A stretch of 21,201 nucleotides of DNA from a virus. The stretch's first letter is position 1; each line of letters opens with the position of its first letter. Location: IMG/VR virus record IMGVR_UViG_3300017922_000016, positions 1 through 21,201 of that record; one strand, 5' to 3'. Shown one piece after another: positions 1 to 6,641 of the stretch. The translations under genes and the position numbers were made by a program. The notes beneath the pieces are model-generated. The model ran no database searches. It was not told the origin of the DNA and saw only the letters and a list, made by a program, of their open reading frames with translations.

Positions 1-24
1 CTACAACCAAAGGGAGACAGAGCG

Positions 25-480
25 ATGAAAGACATCGCCACCACTCAACTGGGTTACACGGAACTCGACCAAAACAAGCAAATCGCGAAGGGGAAAGCAA
101 TGCTGGTTTCAACTACTCAGGTTCAAAAGGACTCGGCCCAGGAAAAGGCCACTCTGGTTCTTCGTGCTCCCGCACGTAGATATAAGCTCGTCCGGCTTCA
201 GCCGTCATTGAGCGATAGCCAATCCCCTGAAGCCCGGGCAGCCCACTTTCTTTCAATGCCTGCAAGACTGCGAACCCTTGCCGTGCGTATATACATGCTG
301 CCCACACCAATAGCGGCTTCACTTGTGGGTCTTGCCAGATTTTTTTTCTTTTGCGCTGGCTGGGCGTTGCCTCAACATAAGCGTGGACAGATTGAAGGTT
401 TTTTGAAGTCCATTCAAACAAGTCCGACAGCTCCACCATGGAGCAATGTTTGCGAAAAGAAGCAATCTCATCGTCGGTAA
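25..480 (+). CDS. Doubtful ORF, only the 5' part looks coding
   Basis: An open frame of 151 codons begins with ATG eight bases after a good SD (AGGGAG, 11-16), and its first 30-40 residues look protein-like. From about base 113 onward it runs antisense to a better gene on the minus strand, and there the translation looks like a shadow (Arg/Pro/Ala-rich, an odd FFFF run). One reading is a real early gene whose 3' part was replaced by the minus-strand gene; another is that only the start signal is real. No family is recognised. Its first residues (MKDIATT) resemble those of the transposase (MKDAYTT), which may be chance. Listed because of the start signals, with low confidence. Confidence 0.25.
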   Translation: MKDIATTQLGYTELDQNKQIAKGKAMLVSTTQVQKDSAQEKATLVLRAPARRYKLVRLQPSLSDSQSPEARAAHFLSMPARLRTLAVRIYMLPTPIAASLVGLARFFFFCAGWALPQHKRGQIEGFLKSIQTSPTAPPWSNVCEKKQSHRR

Positions 481-541
481 GAGAGTCACGCAGCTCTTCG
501 TAAAGGTTCAAGGCTTCACAAGCGTATTTATCAATCCACAT
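113..541 (-). CDS. Hypothetical protein, antisense to the early operon
   Basis: This is a 142-aa protein that I do not recognise. The start at 541 (MWIDKY) is chosen because AAGGAG lies five bases upstream on the minus strand; the frame stays open 21 codons further upstream without a comparable site. The protein looks helical and soluble. It has an acidic N-terminal half with SLTDDE and ELSDLFEW segments, a basic patch (SQRKRKK, about residue 80) and a proline-rich tail (PEWPFPGPSPF). No membrane segment or signal peptide is seen. It is transcribed against the transposase genes from just upstream of them, and its composition is less GC-rich than theirs. In Mu the leftward transcript in this area belongs to the repressor, but nothing here looks like an HTH repressor. 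A moron or immunity-type gene is possible but unproven. Confidence 0.6.
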   Translation of the reverse strand: MWIDKYACEALNLYEELRDSLTDDEIASFRKHCSMVELSDLFEWTSKNLQSVHAYVEATPSQRKRKKIWQDPQVKPLLVWAACIYARQGFAVLQALKESGLPGLQGIGYRSMTAEAGRAYIYVREHEEPEWPFPGPSPFEPE

Positions 542-602
542 AAGTACTCCTTTATCGACAACCGATAGCAACGGGATCAAAGCAGCACAAGTGAATACCG
601 CC

Positions 603-2696
603 ATGAAAGACGCTTACACCACAAAAGAACTCACCATCCTGCTTGGGGCAGCTCCGAGCACGATCAGCCGGAGGGCCAAGCGTGAAGGCTGGCCGTCACG
701 TCCTCGCCAGGCCCGTGGTGGAGGCTTTGAGTGGCTTGCTGCGAACCTGCCCGAAGATGTCCGAGCCGCAATCTCCCTGCACGAGACGAGAGCCGAGACA
801 CCGGCTCTGCCCGATGAGAACGTAGTTATCCCTGACTGGGCGTACAAGGTCGGCATGGCTCGATTCCGCCTGGTCAACGAGTGGCGACTTGCTGTGAAAA
901 AGAGCAAGACCACCAAGGGCAAGGCCACGGCCGCTTTCCTGACAGCCTTCAACTCCGGCCAGCTGCTTGCAAGCGAGTACGAAAAGCTGGGCGAGGTATC
1001 GGATAAGACCCTGTATCGCTGGGACAAGAAGCTCCGCGACAACGGCGAGGATTATCAGGTGCTTTGTGACCGACGCGGCAAGTGGTCCAAGGGCGGCCGG
1101 AAGGGACTCGGCCAAATCGGACCGGAAGCAGAAAAGATCTTTCTCGGATGCTGGCTGACGCCGAATCGGCCCAGCATCAAGCTTGCATACGAGGCCACCA
1201 AATCCATCCTGAAAAAACACGGCCAAAAGGCTCCCAGCTACAAGACTGTGGCTCGTTTTGCGAAGCGCTTCGATGAACACCATCACGACCTGGTTGTGCT
1301 CAAGCGTGAGGGCGAGAAGGCTCTCAAGGACAAAGTCGGCCCTTACATTGCCCGTAACGACAAAGTCCTTTCCGTGGGCGACGTCCTCTTCTGCGACGGG
1401 CACGTACTCAACTTCCGCTGTCTGCATCCGACAACTGGGAAACCGTTCCGCCCCACGCTTATCTGTTGGTTTGACTGGCGCTCCCGCATGCCGGTTGGTT
1501 GGGAGATCATGCCCACCGAAGACACTATCGCCATAAGCTCGGCGCTTCATATGGCCATCGGCACGCTCGGGCAATACCCCCGTTGCGTTTACATCGACAA
1601 CGGCAAGGCGTTCCGATCCAAGTTTTTCAGCGAAGCTGATGCCGACTTCGGCGAACTCAACGGACTGTATGCCCGCCTCGGCATCGCCGTGCAGTACAGC
1701 CGGCCATATGAGGCGCGTACCAAGATCGTGGAGCGCTGGTTTCGAACCTTCGACGAGCAGTGTCAGCGTCTGCTGCCGAGCTACATAGGCAACTGCATCG
1801 GCAACAAGCCCGCATGGATGAACCGCAACGAGAAGTACCACGAAGCGGCGCATAATGAATGGACGCCGACCTTGCGGGATGCCTCCGAAATTTTCCGTCT
1901 GTTCGCAACCTGGTACGGACAGCAGGCGCATCGAGGCGTTGACAATCAGAAGCCTCTCGAACTGCTCCAGGCGGGTACAGGGGACGGCGTGGATATGAGC
2001 GAACTGGACCGGCATTTCCTCCATCGTCAAAAGATCACGCCGCGCCGATGCGGGTTCACCATCGGCGGCGTCCGCTTTGAATCCGATGCCCTGTACGGCC
2101 TGAACAAGCCGGTCATGGCCATGTTCAGCTGGGCCGACATGAGCGAAATCCACTTGCACACGCTCGACGGGGAACGACTCGGAACGGCCCGTCCCACGGA
2201 AGCGCTTCACCCGCTTGCCAACCAGTTCGGCGACGAACTTGACCTGCAAAAGATCAGGGAAGCCAACAAGCGCCAGCGCAAGCTCAAAAACACAACCATG
2301 CAGCTGGCCAATGCCTTTGACGGTGACGTTGGTCAGAGCGCCTTCCAGCAACTGCCCTGGATGCAGCAGCAGATGGCTCCGCTCAGGGCTGTTGTCCAGC
2401 CCAAGAAGACAAAGCCGGAACCGACCTTGGACCAAGCGGAAGCAGCCCGACTCGAAGAGGTACGCAGCAAGGTCAAAGCCCTGCCCTCGGCCCCGGATAG
2501 GCCGGACTTCTTTGCCTCGGAATACGAGCGCTATGAGTGGTGCTTCATGCAGTCCGAAATGCACGGCCACTGCTTGGGTGAAAACGACATTTCCTTCATG
2601 CGCGCCTACGAGGCCTCCGAAGAATACCGGACGGCCACGGGCAGACGCTTCGACCAACTGAGGATCGCATACGAGAACAAGAAAATCGCGAGGTAA
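603..2696 (+). CDS. Mu-type DDE transposase (MuA-like)
   Basis: Catalyses strand cleavage and transfer of phage ends during replicative transposition and integration. About 697 aa, close to MuA (663). Residues 1-55 form a Mu-type winged-helix/HTH domain (TTKELTILLGAAPSTISRR...REGWPSR). The middle holds the RNase-H-like core with a DDE triad seen as D265 (LFCDGH, codon at 1395), D332 (VYIDNG, 1596) and E377 (KIVERWF, 1731). A C-terminal beta-barrel and a basic helical tail follow, the parts that in MuA contact MuB and ClpX. The ATG at 603 aligns best with the MuA start; a GTG at 591 in the same frame would add four residues, and neither has a strong SD. The MuB gene follows after two bases, so the two are probably co-translated. 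Confidence 0.95.
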   Translation: MKDAYTTKELTILLGAAPSTISRRAKREGWPSRPRQARGGGFEWLAANLPEDVRAAISLHETRAETPALPDENVVIPDWAYKVGMARFRLVNEWRLAVKKSKTTKGKATAAFLTAFNSGQLLASEYEKLGEVSDKTLYRWDKKLRDNGEDYQVLCDRRGKWSKGGRKGLGQIGPEAEKIFLGCWLTPNRPSIKLAYEATKSILKKHGQKAPSYKTVARFAKRFDEHHHDLVVLKREGEKALKDKVGPYIARNDKVLSVGDVLFCDGHVLNFRCLHPTTGKPFRPTLICWFDWRSRMPVGWEIMPTEDTIAISSALHMAIGTLGQYPRCVYIDNGKAFRSKFFSEADADFGELNGLYARLGIAVQYSRPYEARTKIVERWFRTFDEQCQRLLPSYIGNCIGNKPAWMNRNEKYHEAAHNEWTPTLRDASEIFRLFATWYGQQAHRGVDNQKPLELLQAGTGDGVDMSELDRHFLHRQKITPRRCGFTIGGVRFESDALYGLNKPVMAMFSWADMSEIHLHTLDGERLGTARPTEALHPLANQFGDELDLQKIREANKRQRKLKNTTMQLANAFDGDVGQSAFQQLPWMQQQMAPLRAVVQPKKTKPEPTLDQAEAARLEEVRSKVKALPSAPDRPDFFASEYERYEWCFMQSEMHGHCLGENDISFMRAYEASEEYRTATGRRFDQLRIAYENKKIAR

Positions 2697-2698
2697 CC

Positions 2699-3391
2699 AT
2701 GCGGCGAGACATTTTCATCGAAACAGGAAACGTAGCCAAATTCCGCAAGGCGCTCGGCGTCCTGAGCGACACCGAGCGCGGCAGGCCCGGCATTGGGGTC
2801 ATCCAGGGCGAAGCTGGGCGCGGCAAGACCATGGCCGCCACCGAGTGGCACACCACCAATGGCGGCATCTTCCTGCGCGTCATGGAAGGCTGGAGCCAGT
2901 TCAGCTTTCTGCAGGCGCTTGCCTACGAGGTCTCCGGGGATAGGCCGGGAAACACGAACCGTTGCCGGAACCGCATAATGGACGCCCTGAGTGCATTTCC
3001 GCAGCCCATTATCGTTGACGAGGCCGACCGTCTGCACATGGCGCGCATCGAAGACCTTCGGGACGTGCACGACATGACCGGTTGCCCTGTCGTCCTCATT
3101 GGCGAGGAAGGGTTTTACCCCAAGCTGCATGCCCGCCGGCGGGTCCAGTCTCGCGTCACGCAGGTGGTTGAATTCGATCCGGTCAGCGCCGAGGACGTCA
3201 TGCTGTTCGCCCTGCAGACGGCTTCCCTCGACGTTACCCCCGAGGCCTGCCACAAGCTGGCAACTCTCGCAAAAGGCAGCTTCCGCGTGATTTACAGCTT
3301 CACGCTGCAGCTTGAAGACTTCGCCAAGGCCCAGGGCAGCAACGACATTGATACCGCCGTGATTGAAAAACTGCGGATCGGGAGGGCCTAA
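2699..3391 (+). CDS. MuB-like AAA+ ATPase, target-DNA selection
   Basis: ATP-dependent DNA-binding protein that in Mu polymerises on target DNA, stimulates the transposase and gives target immunity. It has 230 aa. Walker A is GEAGRGKT at residues 37-44 and Walker B is PIIVDEAD around 103-110, followed by sensor-like and lid segments. It is clearly shorter than Mu B (about 312 aa): the P-loop lies near the N-terminus, so the HTH domain that precedes it in Mu B is absent. ATG follows the transposase stop by two bases and uses an SD in AGGTAA. The stop (TAA) overlaps the next start (TAATG). Identity is secure from motif plus position directly after MuA. Confidence 0.92.
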   Translation: MRRDIFIETGNVAKFRKALGVLSDTERGRPGIGVIQGEAGRGKTMAATEWHTTNGGIFLRVMEGWSQFSFLQALAYEVSGDRPGNTNRCRNRIMDALSAFPQPIIVDEADRLHMARIEDLRDVHDMTGCPVVLIGEEGFYPKLHARRRVQSRVTQVVEFDPVSAEDVMLFALQTASLDVTPEACHKLATLAKGSFRVIYSFTLQLEDFAKAQGSNDIDTAVIEKLRIGRA

Positions 3392-4020
3392 TGCGGTCAC
3401 CTGACATGGATAAATTGCGCGGCGTTGTCATCGGACTCAGCGAGGGTGGCCAGAAGGAGCTGAGTAACGCGCTGATATTCCGGGCGCTCGCCCTCGAAAC
3501 CGAGCCGGAAAAGGCACGAGTTCGCCGCCAGCTCGGCACGTTGGTCAAACAGAGCGAACTCGAACGGATCGAACCGGGGGTATATCGCTACAATCCCAAG
3601 GCGCAGAGCCGCCGCAAGGGCGAGGGATATATCCGCATGTGGCGGGCGGTCCGGGCCATGAAGGGCGCGTACACCATCGCCGACATCTCTGCCGTCGCGC
3701 ACATGGATGCATCAACCGTGAGCAAATATATGAAGTACCTGTCCGAACTGGGCTTTGTGCGACGCAACGGCAAGCAGGGAAACAGCATGCTCTATTCCAC
3801 GACGCCCAAGGGACGTGAACAGCGCGAGACGCCGTATCCGCCGCTGGCCATCCGCGACCCGTTCGCGGATGAACGAGCCGCCATGTCCCGGTTGGCTCGC
3901 GTGTTTTTCGAAAAGGATCTGTACACCGATTCGGCACGCAAGGCGGTGCTGAAGGAGTGCGGGACCATAATCAAACGTTTTGACACTCAACATGAGAAAG
4001 GAGGCCATCATGAAAATTAA
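3391..4020 (+). CDS. Two-winged-helix DNA-binding protein
   Basis: A 209-aa protein with two apparent winged-helix segments. The first is around residues 20-70 (ALIFRALAL...LGTLVKQSELERIEPGVYRY). The second, stronger one is around 92-145 (TIADISAVAHMDASTVSKYMKYLSELGFV, then a wing and TTPKGRE). The C-terminal third is helical and charged. It is translationally coupled to the MuB gene through TAATG. A role in early regulation or transposition is likely from context. Because the MuB here lacks its own N-terminal HTH, this protein could supply DNA contact in trans, but that is speculation. I do not recognise a named family. Confidence 0.75.
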   Translation: MRSPDMDKLRGVVIGLSEGGQKELSNALIFRALALETEPEKARVRRQLGTLVKQSELERIEPGVYRYNPKAQSRRKGEGYIRMWRAVRAMKGAYTIADISAVAHMDASTVSKYMKYLSELGFVRRNGKQGNSMLYSTTPKGREQRETPYPPLAIRDPFADERAAMSRLARVFFEKDLYTDSARKAVLKECGTIIKRFDTQHEKGGHHEN

Positions 4021-4267
4021 GGAGACGGCACGCAGGAACGGCAACGCAGGATGGACCAGACCGGACGGCCCCATGAGCCGCAAGATATTTGCGCAGGCTG
4101 TGGCCATCAAGGACACCGCGCTGCGAATCGTGGACCATCCCGCGGTGGTCGAAGAACTGAACCAGTATGCAAACACGCTCATCCGCGAGTCCGAGCGCGT
4201 GGCAAATCTCGAAACCGCCCGTCCCGTCGTGCTGTTCTGCACCGGACACAGGGCCACGATCAATTAG
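4010..4267 (+). CDS. Small hypothetical early protein
   Basis: An 85-aa protein of unknown function. The start at 4010 is set by a perfect AAAGGAGG just upstream; an in-frame ATG at 3980 lacks such a site. It overlaps the end of the preceding gene by 11 bases, so it belongs to the same early operon. The N-terminus is basic (KIKETARRNGNAGW), the middle is helical (residues 28-65) and the C-terminus is hydrophobic (PVVLFCTGH). No catalytic motif or membrane segment is evident. Confidence 0.65.
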   Translation: MKIKETARRNGNAGWTRPDGPMSRKIFAQAVAIKDTALRIVDHPAVVEELNQYANTLIRESERVANLETARPVVLFCTGHRATIN

Positions 4268-4277
4268 GGGGATCGGA

Positions 4278-4877
4278 ATGAGAGACGGTTACATGGAAGA
4301 TGCCCAGGGGCGTTTGGTGCCCCTGGACCAGGTGAAAGAGATCGACAGGGAACGCGACACATTGGTCATGGAACTGGTAGGACAGGTCAAGGCCATGCGA
4401 AGCGCCATGCGCGATCTCAAGGGGCAGATCATGGGCGAGATTGAAGCCTTTGTCCAGTTGAGCGCCGAGCAGCATGGCGCTCAGTTGGGAGGCAAGAAAG
4501 GCAACGTGACGCTCGTGTCCTACGATGGGCGCTACAAGGTCGTGCGACAGATTTCCGAGCACCTTTCCTTCGACGAACAACTGCAGGCGGCGAAAGCTCT
4601 CATCGACGAATGCATCAAGGAATGGACCGAAAATTCCCGCACCGAACTCCAGGTACTCATCAACGATGCGTTTCAGGTGGACAAGGAAGGCAAGATCAAC
4701 ACGGGCCGGGTACTCGGCCTGCGTCGCCTTGACATCAAGGATGACCGCTGGAAGCGCGCCATGGACGCAATATCCGACAGCCTGCAGGTAACCGGTACCA
4801 AGGCGTATGTGCGAATTTACGAACGCCAGGAAGACGGATCATACAAGGCACTGCCGCTCGACATGGCCGCGTTGTAG
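4278..4877 (+). CDS. DUF3164 family phage protein
   Basis: A 199-aa protein matching the DUF3164 family, common in the early regions of Mu-like phages and of unknown biochemical role. Recognisable parts are an N-terminal DAQGRLVPLDQVKEIDRERD segment, a long amphipathic helix (about 25-65), the core GNVTLVSYDGRYKV (about 73-90), the KALIDECIKEW helix and the C-terminal GRVLGLRRLDIKDDRW motif. The start at 4278 follows a GGGGGATC stretch; an upstream in-frame extension runs through the previous gene and is rejected. The position between MuB and HU suggests an early function such as host takeover or replication. Confidence 0.85.
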   Translation: MRDGYMEDAQGRLVPLDQVKEIDRERDTLVMELVGQVKAMRSAMRDLKGQIMGEIEAFVQLSAEQHGAQLGGKKGNVTLVSYDGRYKVVRQISEHLSFDEQLQAAKALIDECIKEWTENSRTELQVLINDAFQVDKEGKINTGRVLGLRRLDIKDDRWKRAMDAISDSLQVTGTKAYVRIYERQEDGSYKALPLDMAAL

Positions 4878-4943
4878 TTCGCACTGGGTACACAAACCAT
4901 CGGAGTGAACAGCAAAACCGCGCGTATGCGCAAGGAGATAGTC

Positions 4944-5222
4944 ATGAACAAGAGCGAATTGGTAACGGCCGTAGCCACAAAATGCGAGAACCTGACCATG
5001 AGCGACGTGGAACAGGCGGTAAACGCCATGATTGAAACCACGACGGAGACCCTTGCCGCCGGCAAGGCGGTGAAGCTGAAAGGGTTCGGGGGCTTCGAAA
5101 TCAAGAAACGCGCTGCCTATCAGGGCCGCAACCCCCGTACGGGTGAGCCCGTGGCGATCCCGGCCAGCAAGGTGGTCAAGTTCAAGCCCGCCAAGGCGCT
5201 GAGGGAGTCCGTGAAGGGCTAA
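4944..5222 (+). CDS. HU-family DNA-bending protein
   Basis: A 92-aa histone-like protein with the whole HU/IHF fold: N-terminal helices (MNKSELVTAVA...), the signature GFGGFEIKKRAAYQGRNPRTGE (about residues 47-68) and the FKPAKALRESV C-terminal helix. HU bends DNA. Mu transposition needs host HU to assemble the left-end complex, so a phage-borne copy could free the phage from host supply; this is inference. The start at 4944 is chosen for AAGGAG seven bases upstream (AAGGAGATAGTC). It is the last gene of the early operon before two hairpins and a drop in GC. Confidence 0.95.
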   Translation: MNKSELVTAVATKCENLTMSDVEQAVNAMIETTTETLAAGKAVKLKGFGGFEIKKRAAYQGRNPRTGEPVAIPASKVVKFKPAKALRESVKG

Positions 5223-5228
5223 AGCGAA

Positions 5229-5266
5229 ACCGCCCTGCGGGGCGGTCGTCGGAGCGTGGCGGCTCC
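5229..5266 (+). terminator. Tandem hairpins after the HU gene
   Basis: Seven bases after the HU stop comes ACCGCCC-TGCG-GGGCGGT (5229-5246), then a weaker GGAGC/GCTCC hairpin (5251-5266). Neither is followed by a T tract, so this is not a classic intrinsic terminator. It could pause polymerase, protect the 3' end or work with Rho. Confidence 0.4.
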
Positions 5267-5322
5267 GGCCTGATGAGCAGCCGACGTGCTTTTGAAAAAT
5301 GATCAGCAGGGGACAGAGCAAT

Positions 5323-5607
5323 ATGAATTTTTGGGAAGTGGTACCGGAACGTACCCGACAAGAAATTATTCCAGACAGTGAAATTGAAGCTGTCCATGCC
5401 AACGCCCAGTTTGGCGACATGCCCAAACGTGAGGTTGTGGATCGGGGTGTCTTGAAATGCGCCTTCGGATTTCATCAGGGCCATACGGTGCGGCACATCC
5501 TGCACGGCCACGGCCTGATTCAAGAAAGATACGGCGAGGGATACCGACTCACCATCGAGGGCCGAGAATACTTTTCCTCTGTCTGGAAAGTCGAAAAACG
5601 CAACTGA
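5323..5607 (+). CDS. Small winged-helix-like protein
   Basis: A 94-aa protein of unknown family. The C-terminal half (HTVRHILHGHGLIQERYGEGYRLTIEGREYF) has the helix-turn-helix-wing pattern of small winged-helix regulators. The start at 5323 follows AGGGGA at about nine bases; an ATG at 5299 would add eight residues but has a poorer site. The gene is less GC-rich than the early operon and lies between two copies of a 12-bp repeat (5291-5302 and 5655-5666), with a hairpin terminator just after it. Confidence 0.65.
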   Translation: MNFWEVVPERTRQEIIPDSEIEAVHANAQFGDMPKREVVDRGVLKCAFGFHQGHTVRHILHGHGLIQERYGEGYRLTIEGREYFSSVWKVEKRN

Positions 5608-5627
5608 TCCGCAAAGAACTGACGGAA

Positions 5628-5649
5628 AAGCCCGGCATGGGCCGGGCTT
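5628..5649. terminator. Bidirectional terminator hairpin
   Basis: Perfect 9-bp stem AAGCCCGGC/GCCGGGCTT with a 4-base loop. It sits between converging genes (5323-5607 on + and the minus-strand pair ending at 5677). Read on the minus strand the stem is followed by TTTTCC; on the plus strand by TTCGATCTTT. It probably ends transcription from both sides. Confidence 0.65.
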
Positions 5650-5676
5650 CGATCTTTGAAAAATGAATAGTGTTGA

Positions 5677-5835
5677 TTAGCCGGATTTCTTTTTCTGCTC
5701 TGCGATCCACGCTTCCATTGCCTCAACCATCGCTTCCCCGATGGTTTTTCCCTGAAGCATGGCCGCCGCTTTGAAGCGACGGCGCAACTCTTCGGGGATG
5801 TTCTTTATCTGCCATGGGGGTGTCTGCCTATTCAT
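5677..5835 (-). CDS. Ribbon-helix-helix (Arc/CopG-like) protein
   Basis: A 52-aa protein with the layout of a ribbon-helix-helix DNA-binding protein: a short strand (PWQIKNIP), then EELRRRFKAAAMLQGKTIGEAMVEAMEAWIAEQ. Such dimers bind operator DNA and often repress their own operon or act as antitoxins. The start at 5835 is chosen because the preceding minus-strand gene ends inside its first codons (8-base overlap), pointing to translational coupling; a longer upstream frame reads as a shadow. It is the second gene of a two-gene minus operon, and it may bind the 9-bp tandem repeats at 6162-6179. Confidence 0.7.
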   Translation of the reverse strand: MNRQTPPWQIKNIPEELRRRFKAAAMLQGKTIGEAMVEAMEAWIAEQKKKSG

Positions 5836-6112
5836 CGTCTTCCCCGGCTTCGCGAAGCGGCTTCTCAAAGTCGTGATACCAGTCGTCGGTTCCGGGGATT
5901 TCCCCGTCGTTGAGTCTATTAAGCATCGCAACCACGGTGTTGGCGACCAGCTCGGCTTCTTCATCGCTGAGCACGATGTTACTAGCTTCGGCATGTCCCT
6001 GGACTTCCCGACCGCGCTCTGCGGGGCTCATGTCGATGAGATCGTTACGATAATCGTTGCTTTCGTCGATGATTCCGTCTGCGACGCGGTAGATTTCATT
6101 TCCGGTTGCCAT
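5828..6112 (-). CDS. Very acidic small hypothetical protein
   Basis: A 94-aa protein with about 25 Asp/Glu against about 7 Lys/Arg, giving a strong net negative charge, and ending in GEDDE. I know no family. The start at 6112 is set by AAGGAG upstream on the minus strand (AAGGAGAATCGAT). The central part (LSDEEAELVANTVVAMLNRLNDGE) is a predicted helix. It is the first gene of a divergent two-gene unit with a ribbon-helix-helix protein. Small acidic phage proteins are sometimes DNA mimics or anti-restriction factors, and the pair could also be a toxin-antitoxin-like unit; both ideas rest on charge and layout only. Confidence 0.65.
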   Translation of the reverse strand: MATGNEIYRVADGIIDESNDYRNDLIDMSPAERGREVQGHAEASNIVLSDEEAELVANTVVAMLNRLNDGEIPGTDDWYHDFEKPLREAGEDDE

Positions 6113-6156
6113 ATCGATTCTCCTTGTTTGGTATGTTGCTTCCCTTTGTTGAGTAC

Positions 6157-6185
6157 AACCTAGCACTACCAGCACTACCGATCAA
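6157..6185 (-). promoter_or_regulatory. Predicted promoter with tandem 9-bp operator
   Basis: On the minus strand, TTGATC (6185-6180) and TAGGTT (6162-6157) are 17 bp apart. The spacer is filled by a perfect tandem repeat, AGCACTACC twice (6162-6179 on the + strand). The predicted start of transcription would be about 38 bases ahead of the acidic-protein gene. The repeat is well placed for a repressor, possibly the ribbon-helix-helix protein of the same operon. The -10 match is weak. Confidence 0.4.
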
Positions 6186-6273
6186 CACTTTTCTTCATTT
6201 TCTTTTATTCATGTTTTTCAGGGGCTTAATCGGAAACCACGAAAAAGCTTAAACCGCAGCAACAGGAGACACC

Positions 6274-6612
6274 ATGGAACTTAGAATCAAAAACGGTTTT
6301 ACAGAACAAAGTTACCGGGAACATCGTCGTAGGTTCCTGCACCAGTCCGGCAACCATCGCCGTGCATCGGGTCGCACGGTCCGTCAGCTTTTGAATACGG
6401 CCATCACCATATCCAAAAATCCGGAACAGCCTCTGGTCTTGGCTGCTCACAGTTACGATTACGCCAAGGAGCTGTTTTGGAAGTTGAAAAATGTCTGCGA
6501 CGACTTAGGAATACCGTTTCCCAGAGTAGTCCATCTTTCCAATGGCAAGGATATAGATCAGCTTCAAGGAATCGGCACGCATATTATGCATCAAGATCAC
6601 TTTCGCAACTGA
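6274..6612 (+). CDS. Hypothetical accessory protein
   Basis: A 112-aa protein I do not recognise. ATG follows CAGGAGA by five bases. The N-terminus is basic (KNGFTEQSYREHRRRF...NHRRASGRTVRQLL). The C-terminal part (QPLVLAAHSYDYAKELFWKLKNV, then PRVVHLS) alternates strand and helix like part of a Rossmann or P-loop fold, but no Walker motif is present. It starts the + strand run after the minus pair, from an AT-rich intergenic region (6186-6250) likely to hold its promoter. Confidence 0.6.
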   Translation: MELRIKNGFTEQSYREHRRRFLHQSGNHRRASGRTVRQLLNTAITISKNPEQPLVLAAHSYDYAKELFWKLKNVCDDLGIPFPRVVHLSNGKDIDQLQGIGTHIMHQDHFRN

Positions 6613-6641
6613 TCGCAGAACAGCGTTCAAAGGAAGCCGCA

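Larger units (their letters stand above)
5291..5666. repeat. 12-bp direct repeat flanking a small gene
   Basis: TTTGAAAAATGA occurs at 5291-5302 and again at 5655-5666. The 352 bases between hold the 94-aa winged-helix-like gene and its terminator. Each copy lies shortly after a hairpin. This could mark a small cassette exchanged by recombination or be chance in AT-rich DNA. Confidence 0.45.

Noticed and set aside
1-24. Mu-type left end (TG... terminus and transposase-binding sites)
   Set aside because: No such terminus or repeated binding-site pattern is recognisable at the window start; the phage end is presumably upstream.
696-2657. 653-codon open frame on the minus strand across the transposase
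   Set aside because: Mirror of a GC-rich coding gene; the + strand product has the full DDE motif set and the minus translation has no recognisable domain or SD.
5229-5246. Hairpin after HU as a strong intrinsic terminator
   Set aside because: No T tract follows the stem; kept only as a weak structural call.
5269-5310. CTGATGAG followed by GAAA, resembling a hammerhead ribozyme core
   Set aside because: The stem between the two core boxes does not close directly (extra TTTT before GAAA) and no flanking stems I and III with a cleavage triplet can be drawn.
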